A DNA stretch of 64,000 nucleotides from the NCBI RefSeq assembly GCF_027484705.1, contig NZ_JAIXSL010000003.1, forward strand, positions 62,001 through 126,000, read 5' to 3'. A program made the translations under genes and the position numbers. This stretch comes from Flavobacterium sp. Its GTDB lineage: Bacteria > Bacteroidota > Bacteroidia > Flavobacteriales > Flavobacteriaceae. Position 1 is the first letter of the stretch, and each line of letters starts with the position of its first letter. Shown here one piece after another: positions 30,401 to 40,700 of the stretch. The notes under the pieces were generated by a model. That model did not search any database, was not told the origin of the DNA, and was given only the letters and a program-made list of their open reading frames with translations.

Positions 30401-33400
30401 ACTACAGTAAACGTATAATCTTCGGTTTCACCATTGGTGATCGAACCACAAGATTGCGGGTTGGAATCAAAATAGTCAGCCCTGATTCTCATGCGGTGAT
30501 TGCCCACAGTAGCGTTGCCGGGAACTGTAAAACTTCCGGTATTGCTGGCGAAGTAATTTCCAGAACCGTATACTTTTTCCCCTGCATCATTAAAATCTAG
30601 ATCATCATTCCAATCTACCCACATGGTGAATCCGAAAGTTCCTCCGCTGTAAGCAGATGAAAAATTCACCGTGCCATAAGGCTGCTGGCTGACCACTTGA
30701 GCTAGAAAATTGCCATAACCACTTGGGGAATATCCAGAGCCATTATTGGTGATATTGGCAATCCCTCCGGTCGTGGAGAAATTATTGATGTAATCAAGCG
30801 ATGATGTTGAGGTCGATACACAATAACCGGTATAGAAATTCCCTGAAGGCGTCCAGCTGCTGAAAGTGCCGCCGCAATCACTTCTGACAAAAACATAGTA
30901 AGTTGTATTGGCAATCAGGCCAGTGAGATTTGCCGAAAGTCCTGCAGCTGCAGTTCCTGAACCTCCCGGTGCGACATTACTGGTAGATATAAAATATTGA
31001 TAACCATTGCTTGGTACAATTAAAGGCACCGACCAATTGATGGTTGCACTAGTCAATGTAACATTGCTGGCATTGGATAACGTCGGCGGCAAACAAGACG
31101 GGCTTAACGTTACACTAACGTCATCCACAAACAGGTACCATAAGTTGGAAGGCGACATGCCGTGAAATCCGATATAGTAAACGCCTGTACTTGAAGGCGT
31201 AAAATCAACTGTTTTTTGAATGTATGGAGTATTACCAAGAACCGTTATGGTAGGAAACAATGTAGTAACCATAGAAGAAGATGAAGGTGATGTGCCGTAT
31301 TTCACTTCGAGTAATTCGTCATCGCCGGTAAAATTATAAGCTCTTGTATAAAATGTTAGTCTATAGGCAGTTCCTGCAGTTAAATTTAATCCGCGAATAT
31401 AAAACCAGTCGTTCATCGCGTTGGCCGAATCATACTGTATTCCCATCTGATTTGTTCCTGAAACCGGAGCAATCGCTGTAGCATTTCCTAAAGAAGTACT
31501 CGTGCATGTTTTCCAAAATCTCGTATCACCATTGGTGTTCTCAACAGCCACACAAGCCGGAAGTGCCGGTTGGGTAACACTGTCAAAATTTTGCGTATAA
31601 GGAACGTTCGAGGCCGTACAGGTTGTAGTCACATTTCCTGACACATAACTGCTGTTACATCCATTGGATGCAAGTATTCTGTAATAATAAGTCGTTGCTG
31701 TAGCCAATCCCGTGATGTTTAAGATAACAGTCGGATTCGCAATAGTAAATGGGGAACCCGCGATATTGGCGGTATATCCGGCATCAGTAGTTACTTGAAT
31801 CGTATAGTTGATGGCGGCAGAAGCACCTCCTGTTGGGTTGACCCAATTTAATGTAAAGCTGCTATTGTTAAGGTTGCTCGTAGTCACGGCATTGGGCACC
31901 GCTACGCAGGTCAGTACATTACCTGTTAATGCCCCCGAAGCGTTGTAAACTGGACCTCCAGAGCAAGGAGAATTGTTGTAAGCATAAATAAAATAGTAAT
32001 ATCTCGTATTTCCATTCAAGCTTGTATCGCTAACGCTTGGTGTGGGGCTGTTTTGCACAAAAGTAAACCCGCTACCCAAAGAAGCAATGTTGCCTGCATT
32101 ATAAATTGTTCCGTTTGAAGGTTGCGTTGGCGGCGTATTGGTCAAAGAACGAACTACTAAAAACTGATCGGCAACGCCTGTAAATGTAAATGCAGCCGAG
32201 GTAGCGGTCGTCGCTCCCAAGGTAAAAGCCGAAGCTTGGCTCGCAGGAGCCACACAAGGAACTACTGTAGATGCACAAATTCCAAAAGTTCCATTGTTAT
32301 CATTGCCGTATTCCCAAACTCTTATGTATACTGTAGATCCGGGTATAAGACCGGTTCGGTTGATATACGACATGGCTCCGTTGGCACTATCGTCATCATC
32401 ACATTCAATTAGAGTCAATGCGCCACAAGCACCCGAATAAAGCGCAATTCCTGAATCGAGCATCGAACCTGTTTGGGAATCGATGACTAGAATTCCATTC
32501 GCTGGAACCACAGCTTTAAACCATATATCGTTACCTAAATAATTTCCGCAACCCGGAGCCGGAGTACCGGTAGTGGAACTCGTCGTTGCAGAGGCGTTTG
32601 AGTAGGTGCTGTAGGAACAACTCGTATTCACTGTAAGCGGAATGGCTGTAATGCATTCATCATTAAAAGGGAAAAGCGTTGTACCGTTACCGGTTAATGG
32701 CCCTGAAGTGTTGTACACCGGCCCACCCAAACAGGATGTATCGTTATAGGCATATATGAAATAATAATACTGAGTGCCAGAAGCAAGTCCGCCACCAGCA
32801 ATAGAATTGGTTGCGCCACTTTGAACAAAGGAAAATGCTGCTCCTAAAGTAGCGATGTTCCCTGCACTGTAAGTTGTTCCATTTACCGGCTGCGTTGGTG
32901 TTGCGTTGGTCAAAGAACGAATGACCAGATAACCATTTGCAGTTCCCGAAAAAGTGGCCGGAACCGAGGATGCGGTTACTGTTCCAAGCACAAAAGCCGT
33001 AGCTTGAGCAGGAGCCACACAAGCCGGTAATGAAGTAGTCACATTACCAGACGCGTAAGCACTGCTGCAACCATTACTCGCAAGAACTCTATAATAATAG
33101 ATGGTATTTGAATTGAGTCCCGAAACGGACAATGTAGTAGTCGGCGCTACAACTGTAAAAGGAGAACCTGCAATCGGGGTTGCATAGCCTGCATCTGTGG
33201 TGACTTGTACTGTATAAGTTAGGGCTAAAGCCGAGCCGCCGGTAGGTGCTGCCCAATTGATGTTGAATCCACTTGAGGTTACCCCTGATGTTCCAAGAGT
33301 ATTGGGAACCGCTGGGCAAGTGATGCCAGAACCTGTTAAAGGCCCCGAATTGTTGTAAGCTGGCCCGCCAGTACAGCTCGCGTCATTGTATGCATAGATG

Positions 33401-34419
33401 AAATAATAATAAGCCGTATTGCCGGTCAAACCTGTTCCGGGAATACTTGTCGAGGCGCTACTTTGAATGAAAGTAAGCCCAGATCCCAATGTGGCGATAT
33501 TACCAGCATTATAAACAGTTCCGTTTGTGGGTTGCGTTGGCGGTGTGCTACTCGTAGATTGAATCACCAGATAACCGCTGGCGCTTCCCGAAAAAGTAGC
33601 AGGTAAGCTTGTTGTTGTTTTTGTTCCTGCCACATAAGCCAAAGCGGCACTCGGAGCCACACATCCTGTAGGTGATGAAGAAACTAAAGAAATATCATCA
33701 ATAGCGGCTGGAGGTTGTGTCCCGGTCAATACATCATTTCGCCATTCGAAAACCAATCGGAAACTAGTTCCTGCAAAGCTTGAAGGAATGGTTACCTGAG
33801 CAGCGGTAACCCATGAACCCTGAAGGGCATAGTTGGCTAAACCAACATTAACGCCTGTCGGAACTACTACAGTAGATAAAGCAGTGTTAAATACAGGAGT
33901 ATAAGTAGTAGGAACCAGCCATATCCTCATTCTGTCGATGGTTGTCTGACCCGCCCCAATCCATTTGAAGTTTAAAAAAATATTCGTTTCGCCTGCAGGA
34001 ACGGTAATATCACGATACAAATGGGTAGCTGCGGCTGATCCGGTTGTAGTGTATGCGTGTGGAGGAACCACGGGTGTTCCGTCGGTATCATTCGAGATAT
34101 AGGCACATCTAGACCCGCTAAAACCTGCAGTGGCTCCAGTGTTGCAAACCCATTGGTTGCTTGAAGTCGCGGGTGCTGTATCTGTAAACCAGTTGTTGGC
34201 GGCAAAAGTACTTCCGGTCTCAAAACCACCGTCGCCGGCTGGTGAGATAAGCGTAGTCTGAGCCTCAGTTTTTGCTACACTTAATAAAATAAAAGCAAGT
34301 GTAAAAAGGCTAAGGCTATTTCTGATTGGAAGTTTTATTTCATAAGTAAAGGCTTTCCCTATAAAAAGGGAAACCGCTCTAAAATAATCGAAATTGGGAG
34401 TAATGTAATTTTTCATCAT
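27409..34419 (-). CDS. Giant T9SS protein 2: FN3/adhesin/GEVED passenger with shared type C module (about 2336 aa)
   Basis: The N-terminus is long and basic (MMKNYITPNFDYFRAV) before a hydrophobic signal region SLSLFTLAFILLSVAKTEAQ. ATG 34419 is chosen; ATG 34416 and an upstream GTG are alternatives. The order of parts is: a jelly-roll/cleaved-adhesin-like domain (about 50-250); alternating FN3 domains (NTIYYYRVLASNGC) and a repeat built on QPxNGTxYxAGNIATLG followed by YYYFIYAYND, seen three times (about 260-870); a PPC-like DUF (DIWFKAVVPANG) embedded among them; a second adhesin-like domain (about 930-1105); FN3; GEVED (FTMWVDWNDDLDFNDAGE, about 1265); FN3; and Ig-like parts. The shared module starts near 1755 and ends with VYDISGKLIKT and GIYLLKIKLESN. 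It probably acts as a surface adhesin. Confidence 0.9.
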   Translation of the reverse strand: MMKNYITPNFDYFRAVSLFIGKAFTYEIKLPIRNSLSLFTLAFILLSVAKTEAQTTLISPAGDGGFETGSTFAANNWFTDTAPATSSNQWVCNTGATAGFSGSRCAYISNDTDGTPVVPPHAYTTTGSAAATHLYRDITVPAGETNIFLNFKWIGAGQTTIDRMRIWLVPTTYTPVFNTALSTVVVPTGVNVGLANYALQGSWVTAAQVTIPSSFAGTSFRLVFEWRNDVLTGTQPPAAIDDISLVSSSPTGCVAPSAALAYVAGTKTTTSLPATFSGSASGYLVIQSTSSTPPTQPTNGTVYNAGNIATLGSGLTFIQSSASTSIPGTGLTGNTAYYYFIYAYNDASCTGGPAYNNSGPLTGSGITCPAVPNTLGTSGVTSSGFNINWAAPTGGSALALTYTVQVTTDAGYATPIAGSPFTVVAPTTTLSVSGLNSNTIYYYRVLASNGCSSAYASGNVTTSLPACVAPAQATAFVLGTVTASSVPATFSGTANGYLVIRSLTNATPTQPVNGTTYSAGNIATLGAAFSFVQSGATNSIAGGGLASGTQYYYFIYAYNDTSCLGGPVYNTSGPLTGNGTTLFPFNDECITAIPLTVNTSCSYSTYSNASATTSSTTGTPAPGCGNYLGNDIWFKAVVPANGILVIDSQTGSMLDSGIALYSGACGALTLIECDDDDSANGAMSYINRTGLIPGSTVYIRVWEYGNDNNGTFGICASTVVPCVAPASQASAFTLGATTATSAAFTFTGVADQFLVVRSLTNTPPTQPSNGTIYNAGNIASLGSGFTFVQNSPTPSVSDTSLNGNTRYYYFIYAYNNSPCSGGPVYNASGALTGNVLTCVAVPNAVTTSNLNNSSFTLNWVNPTGGASAAINYTIQVTTDAGYTANIAGSPFTIANPTVILNITGLATATTYYYRILASNGCNSSYVSGNVTTTCTASNVPYTQNFDSVTQPALPACVAVENTNGDTRFWKTCTSTSLGNATAIAPVSGTNQMGIQYDSANAMNDWFYIRGLNLTAGTAYRLTFYTRAYNFTGDDELLEVKYGTSPSSSSMVTTLFPTITVLGNTPYIQKTVDFTPSSTGVYYIGFHGMSPSNLWYLFVDDVSVTLSPSCLPPTLSNASNVTLTSATINWSVPLIVPSNGYQYFISTSNVAPGGSGTAAAGLSANLTGLIANTTYYVFVRSDCGGTFSSWTPSGNFYTGYCVSTSTSSLDYINNFSTTGGIANITNNGSGYSPSGYGNFLAQVVSQQPYGTVNFSSAYSGGTFGFTMWVDWNDDLDFNDAGEKVYGSGNYFASNTGSFTVPGNATVGNHRMRIRADYFDSNPQSCGSITNGETEDYTFTVVALPCAGNPTNQPATGIGFTTATINWTAASPAPASGYDYIYSTSATDPTLVTTPNGSTAAGITTANLTGLTSGSMYYVWVRSNCGANKGVWVGPISFITNAAPPVTTNAAICSGGNATLTASGSCTNLTNLGNTVNGAWDAGGDPRAIRPVIFMANSSTCQFDGAGLTSNYTSLDFQVSATGFYTFTMAPTTAYDAMGYIVINPFNPGYCGSGTWIVGDDDSGPTTYEPMMSATLTAGVTYTLISTLYAGSSITLTNTFQWGVTGPGTISGVVGGTVEWYTAAAGGIPIGTGTPFNPVGVSGSGLTNTNTPGTYPYYAACPNNPNVRSLANFVINGPTAAISGTGSTCSGSVPMSIALTGTSPWTFTYTDGTTPVTVTGNTTNPYVFNVSPSIPTTYTLTALSDATCPASSTSMTGTGTVTGSKNWNGTTTDWNTASNWSPVGVPTASDCVVIPNTAVDPIISGGTNALAYSLTVLSGGYLLINPANNITVTDIVNVVSGGQLFVSNSASLIQVNNVANIGVITIERTTTPMYRFDYTYWGCPVTFASNFTLGNLSPLTLPDKYFSWTPTVGNSFGTWLYETSATIMNPIKGYITRAPQSFSFTPTVFYPYTANFIGTPNNGNILCPIYHGTLGAGNNNDKYNLLGNPYPSAIDAQAFLTDPVNTPVIDGTIYFWTHNSAPSTAYVDPFYGDFVINYTDSDYASWNSLGAVGSRGSAALSGGVVPNGFIGTGQGFFTKSTGTAASGNPVTFKNSMRSANNTQFFRQANNDPEKHRIWLNLLSHSGSFNQILVGYISDATEGWDRNYDGIRFTDGSSTTFYSVIPDRDLVIQGRPTPFSDEDRVPLGFKSTLQDSYSLRLDHFDGLFESQNIYVEDTYLNTIHDLKQSPYIFTSEIGTFNDRLVLRYTDTALNTSVFDSNQNVIALIHEKNLMVEASQYIKEVQVYDISGKLIKTYLPNNKTTKISEPFFYAEGIYLLKIKLESNLIVAKKLIHKLNP

Positions 34420-34516
34420 AGCATCATCATAACAAAATAAGGGTGATAAAATTAACACAATTTTCAGAATAAATCGGCAACATTCTTCCTAAAATTATAA
34501 ACAATATTCAAGGAAA

Positions 34517-34651
34517 ATGCTTTTTCAGTTTAAAACTATGAAAGAAGCTCCGGATTATACACAAAACAAAGGGAGTTTCAAAAAAGCCATAAAAACTGTT
34601 GATTATCAGAAAATTGGATTTAGACCCAAAAAATCTTACGGAGCATCGTAA
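34517..34651 (+). CDS. Possible small basic protein, 44 aa
   Basis: An open frame from ATG (MLFQFKTMKEAPDY) to TAA, ending in FRPKKSYGAS. It is rich in Lys, has ten aromatic residues (Phe and Tyr), and has no hydrophobic segment. Codons such as GAT TAT, GGA TTT and GGA GCA look like normal coding use, unlike the surrounding AT-rich DNA. A second ATG at codon 8 could be the start. I do not recognise a family. It is the only plus-strand gene candidate between the giant genes. A 44-codon frame can arise by chance in this base composition, so this is a suggestion only. The terminator-like stem that follows could serve it as well. Confidence 0.35.
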   Translation: MLFQFKTMKEAPDYTQNKGSFKKAIKTVDYQKIGFRPKKSYGAS

Positions 34652-34689
34652 TTCAGGTACTTTAAATTATAAATTTATCTTGTCCGAAA

Positions 34690-34725
34690 AAATTAAAACC
34701 TCCAAACAAACAATTTAGAGGTTTT
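34690..34725 (-). terminator. Terminator of giant T9SS gene 3
   Basis: AAAACCTC, a loop of about 14 bases, GAGGTTTT. On the minus strand it is followed by AATTTTTT. A TTTT also follows on the plus strand, so it may work in both directions. Confidence 0.7.
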
Positions 34726-34737
34726 AATTTAGAGGTT

Positions 34738-37700
34738 TTATTTCTTCTGAATCAGTTTTCTCGAAACAACAACACCATCATGAAGTTTGATTTTAGCGAT
34801 GTAAACGCCTTCCGAGGCATGGAAATCCATTTCAAAATGCATTCCCGGGTTTTTTAAGGTTTCCACGGATATTAATTTACCTGAGATGTCAAAAAGCGAA
34901 ACCTGATTGATGAATTCGTTGGCGTGAATTACTAATTTTTGTTGATTTAAGTACGCTATTAAATCCGAAGCAAATTCATTAGTATTCGTGCTTAGTAATC
35001 CATTATTATAACGCAATACAAAGCGATCATCAAAAGTTCCGATGCCTGAAGTAAACACATACGGACTTTGTTTCAAGTCATGAACGATATTCAACAAGCG
35101 GTCTTCAATATATATATTCTGGTTTTCAAACAAGCCGTCGAAATGGTCAATACGAATCGAGAACGTATCATTCAAGGTCGATTTATAACCCAACGGAACC
35201 TGATCTTCATTGCTGAAAGGTAAAGCCCTTCCTTGAATCACTAAATTCTTTTCAGGAATAATCGAATATAAAGTGATGCTGTTGTTGTCGGTAAAACGCA
35301 CGCCATCGAAATCACGGTCGTAAGCATTTGAAGCTCCGTCAGCATACCCAACTAAAATCTGATTAAACGATCCGCCCTGATTGATCAGATTCAACCAAAG
35401 TCTGTGTTTTTCCGAAACATTTGTTGCCGAACGGTTGCTGTCAGCATTTACAATCGAACTTCTGAAAAACATATCGTTATTAAAATTAACACGCATCGAA
35501 TTCCTAAATACTACCGGATCGCCATTGGTTGCCGCAGCCGTACTTTTAGCAAAGAAACCTTGTCCGGAAGCGATAAATCCATTCGGAACCGCACCTCCAG
35601 AACCAGCCGCAGCGGTAGTTCCGGTGCCACCCAATCTGTTCCACGAAGCATAATCGTTCGCTGCATAATTGATGATGAAATCGCCGTAAAACGGATCCAC
35701 ATTCGAAGCGCTAGGTGGCGAATTATGCGTCCAGAAATAAATCGTACCATCAATTACAGGCGTGTTGGCAGGATCGCTCAGGAACAATTCAGCGTCAACA
35801 GCCGAAGCGTAAGGATTTCCTAATAAATTGTATTTGTCGTTGTTGTTGCTCAAAGGCAATCCACCGAAATAAATCGGACAATAGATGTCGCCATTGTTAG
35901 GCGTTCCGATGAAATTGGCCGTATAAGGCACTTTCACAGTAGGATTAAATGAAAAATTCTGAGGCGCTCTGACGATATACCCTTTGCGCGGATCCATGAT
36001 GGTGGAAGCCGATTCGTAAAACCAATTGCCAAAACTATTGCCCACAGAAGGAATCCAACTAAAATATTTATCGCCCAAAGTCAATGGAGAAAGCATGCCT
36101 AAAGTAAAGTTCGATGCCAATGTGACCGGGCTTCCCCAATACGTATAGTCATAACGATACATCGGTTGCGTAATTCTTTCGATGGTCACTTTACCCACAT
36201 TGACCGCATTGCTGACCTGAACTAAACTCGCATTGTTTCTAACGGTAAAGTTGGCAGTAGCATTCACGTTTACGGCATCGTTAATTGTAATAGCGTTGGT
36301 AGCCGTGATTTCTAAAGAAGCATTGGCCAACAAAGACAATGATTTTCCAAGTGCATTATAATTGGTACCGCTTACAATCGGGTCGTTGGTCACATTTGGA
36401 ATCACGATACAATCAGTAGCAGTCGGAACCCCAACAGGCAGCCAGTTATTGCTATTACTCCAATCTGTATTTGTTGCTCCAGTCCAGGTTTTGGTGAAAC
36501 TCGTAATCGTGAGACAATTGCTTATTTCGCTGCACTGAACGCTATTCAAAGTCGAGGTGACCACTACATGATAATAAGTTGTTTGTAAAACATTTGGCGC
36601 ATCATAGGTTGCACTTGTTGCTCCCGGAATGTTGCTCCAAGGGCCGCTACATCCGATGGTGTTGCTTTGCCATTGGTATGAAATTACACCGTTTGCCGAA
36701 GCAGGTGCTGTTACAGTGAAGGCTGCAGGATCGTCAGTACTTCCGCAAATGCTTTGGTTGCCATTGATGACAGATGCAGTTACAGAATTGACGAATACCG
36801 TTACAAAATTCGATGTAGCCGAACAATTACTACTGTTCACAGTTGCGGTTGCAATTCGTCTGAAATAACAAGTTTGTGTGATCGGTCCCGGAGCATCATA
36901 TGTGGCGCTGGTCGCACTGACAATGTCTGTCCAAGGACCGGCACTTGAAACCGTACTGATCTGCCATTGGTAAGATAAATTCGTTCCGGTAGCCGCTACA
37001 GTAACCGTAAATGCTGTTGGATCGCCACCACTGCAAATGGTTCTGTTGCCGCTAATGGTTCCAGAAGTAACAGAATTTGCAGTCACCGTAATGCAATTGC
37101 TTGATGCCGTGCAAGTCACGCTATTCAATGTCGAAGATGTTACCCGTTGATAGTAAGTCGTCACCAACAAACCTGCCGGTGCGTCATAAGTTGCTGAAGT
37201 AGCACCCGGTATATTGGCCCAAGCACCGCCACAACCTGTCGTATTGCTTTGCCATTGGTATGAAATCGTGCCTGCGGCTGTTGCTGCTAGGGTTTCGGTA
37301 AACGCCGCCGGATTGTTGCCGCATAAAGTTTGGTCGCTGCCCACAGTTCCTCCGGTTACGGTATTGACAAACACCGTAATACAATTGCTGTAATCGGAGC
37401 AGGCAACGCTATTTAAAGTAGAAATGGCAATTCTTCTGTAATAAGTTGTAATGCTCAAACCGGCTGGTGCGTCATAAGTTGCTGCTGTAGCACTAGGAAT
37501 ATTAGCCCAGATACCAGCGCAACCTGTCGTATTGCTTTGCCATTGGTAAGTTATAATACCTGCGCCAGTCGCCGCAACGCTTCCAAAGATATTCGGATTT
37601 CCGCCATCGCAAATGGTTTGGGTTCCGGAAACAGAACCAGGGTTTATCGAATTCACGGTGATTAAAAGCGCAGCCGTTGTTGCCGTACAAGTAGTTCCGT

Positions 37701-40700
37701 TCACGGTTGAAGTAACGATTCTTCTAAACCAGGTGTTTTGTGTCAACGTGCCGGAATCATAAGTAATTCCTGTAGCACTTGCGATATTATTATAGGTGAA
37801 ACTGTCTGTACTGCTTTGCCATTGGTAAGTCAAATTCAGACCGGTCGCCGCTGTAGTTTGTGTGAAAGCCACCGGATCGCCGCCACTGCAAATCGTCTGA
37901 TTCGCTGCAATGACACCACTCGTAACATTCGGAGCTACAGTAATATTGATGATGACCGGCGTTCCATTACAGCCATTCGAAGAAGGCGTAATCGTAAACT
38001 GCACAATCTGACTGACCGCAGTCGTATTGGTTAAAACCGGATTGATGGCGAAAGCATTTCCAAAAGCGATATTTCCTGAAGTGCCGCTGTTGGTTCCGGT
38101 CACGTTCGCGGTGTTGTTTCTCGTCCAACTGAACGTCATGTTGGCATCGGTGATGTTTCCGCTTACGGAGATTCCTGCGCCGCTTCCATTACAAACCGTA
38201 GTGTTGTTTCCTGTAGCTGTGGCCACCGGAATCGGACGGATCGTCACATTGAAAACCTGTGGGGAAGTACTGCAAATGAAGGAACCAGATGGTGGCCCGG
38301 GATAGTTGTATACATTCGGCACAATCGATACTGAAGTGACTACTGTGGCGTTCGTATTATTGACAACAGTCAAAGGACCAATATTGGCGCTCGAAGTTCT
38401 GAATCCAAAAAAGGCACCTCCGGTGGTTCCTACAGGACCGCCAGTTCCCGGACTGATGTATGTCGGATCCGCAGTCCAGTTAAAACGCACGGCTGAAGTT
38501 GAAAAGTGAATCGAACTAATATCCGGAGTAAAGCTACTTCCCGAACAAATCGGCCCGGCAAGATTATCATTGAATCCGAAAGAAAACCCGATACTGCTGA
38601 CAACCTCTACAAAGATTACATTACTGGTAACGTTGCCGCAAATGTTGGTGGTAATCAATCGGTAGTACGTATTGTTTGTACCTCCATTCACAAACGGAGG
38701 CTGATAAGTAGTGCCGGTAGCCCCAGCGATATTATTATAGGTAACGTTGTCGGCACTGCTCTGCCATTGGTAAGTATACACACCCGAACCTCCACTAGCC
38801 GGAGTTGTGATGGTTAGCGCAGACGGATTCGATAAAACGCAAACGGTCTGAGGTGCATTGATGACCGGAGCAACCAAAGGCGCATAAACGGTAACCGATG
38901 CAGTTGTTGTTGAGCTGCATCCATTGGGTGCCAAAGCAGTAATAGTGAAAATCGTAGTTTGTGTCGAAGTCGTATTGTTCGTAAATGTGCCGGTGATGGT
39001 AGCGCCATTTCCAGACGCCGCGATTCCGGTTAAGTTGGATGTGTTGTTGCGCGTCCAGCTGTAAGTAGTACCCACAACAGCATTGGAATTCCCGATATTG
39101 ATTGTAGTAATCGCCTGCAAATGACAACGCGTCTGATTGGTCGGCGCTACTGTGATGAGCGGTGTAGGAAGCACAATAACATCAACAGTTATGGGGTCTG
39201 AAGGGCAGCTGCCTGCATTGCCCGTAATCGTAAAAGTGACAGTTTGATTGCTATTGGTATTGTTCACCAAAGTTCCTGCGATAGTAGTACCATTTCCGGA
39301 ACTAGCCACACCGGTAACATTGACGGTGTTGTTTCTCGTCCAGGTGAAAGTCGTACCAGCAACAGCATTTGGGTTTGAAATCACAATCGATCCGAAAGGC
39401 GAACTTCCGCAAAGCGTTTGTGATAGAGGTAAAGCTGATACTGTCGGTTTAGGATTGACGATAATGGTAATGGTATTGATGGTGGTGCTGCAGCCATTCG
39501 CATCGGCTGTAATTGTAAAAGTAGTCGTTTGCGCAATATTCGTATTGTTGGTTAAATTTCCCGAAATCGTAGCATTAGTTCCTGAAGCCGGAATACCAGT
39601 CAGGTTGGTAGTGTTGTCTCTGGTCCAACTGAAGGTCGTGCCAAGCACAATATTCGGATTGGTTACAACAATTGGTGTAATCGCATTATCCGAACAAACC
39701 GTCTGGCTCACTGGCGCGGCCGCAACTGTTGGCTTCGGATTCACGAGAACACTTACCAGTACAGGATTTGAGAGGCAACTTTCATCTGAAGCTGCGTACA
39801 ACGAGAAAAGAGTGGTTTGAGGACTATTGGTTGTATTGGTCAAGGTTCCTGAAATGGTGCTTCCGATTCCGTTGGCTGGTATTCCGGTAGTATTGGTTGT
39901 GTTATCACGCATCCAGCCATAGGTGATGACGCCCGAAATTCCGTTAGGGTTGGTCAGTAGGATATTCGCAATTACATTCCCTGAACATATAGTTTGCGAA
40001 GGAACACTTCCTGCTACAGTAGGTTTAGGATGGATGGTTACAATGACAGAAAAAGTACTGGCAGCGCAACTTCCCGATGTAGCGGTAACCGTATAAGAAG
40101 CTGTTTGATCCGTATTAGTCGGATTGGTCAAAGTCTGGTTGATTGACACCTGAGCAGTTCCTGCAGTACCTCCTGTCATTCCGCCAGTTACTGATGGAAC
40201 TCCCCAAGAATAAGTAGTGCCGGCCGGAACAATATTTCCCGAGCCATTTACAGGAGTGAATGAGAAGTTCTCATCGCTGCAAAATGCCGAAGTGATATTA
40301 TTCACCGCTGGTTTCGGATTGACGGTGACTACCAAAACGAAGGACTCTCCAATACAAGCACCGGCAGTTCCTGAAGTAGGGGTAATAAAATAAGTAGCCG
40401 TTTGTGGTGCATTCGTAGGATTGTCTAATGTCTGATTGATGGAAAGCTTGTTGAGACCCGCAGTACCTCCGGTTATTCCACCGGTAACTACAGGAGCAGA
40501 CCAAGTATAAGAAGTGTTGGTAGGAACCACAGTGGCAGCTGTTGGGACACCATTTGTTATCGTATAATCGAAAGTATCCTCACTGCAAACCGATAAAGTC
40601 TGATCGGGAATAAACGGTGTTTCATAAACCACCAAAGCCGAATTATTGGAAGACAATCCGCTGGTACAAGTATTACTGACAACACAATGATAATCTGTTG

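Larger units (their letters stand above)
34420..34737. other. Gap between giant T9SS genes 2 and 3
   Basis: It holds the leader of giant gene 2, a possible 44-codon plus-strand gene (34517-34651) and the terminator of giant gene 3. Nothing else was recognised. Confidence 0.6.

Noticed and set aside
34456..34458. GTG at 34458 as the start of giant gene 2
   Set aside because: It would place 13 extra residues before an already long N-terminal region, and two ATGs follow at 34419 and 34416.
39248..39820. A 190-residue plus-strand frame inside giant T9SS gene 3
   Set aside because: Antisense shadow of the PKD-like repeats, with valine-rich periodic sequence and no start context.
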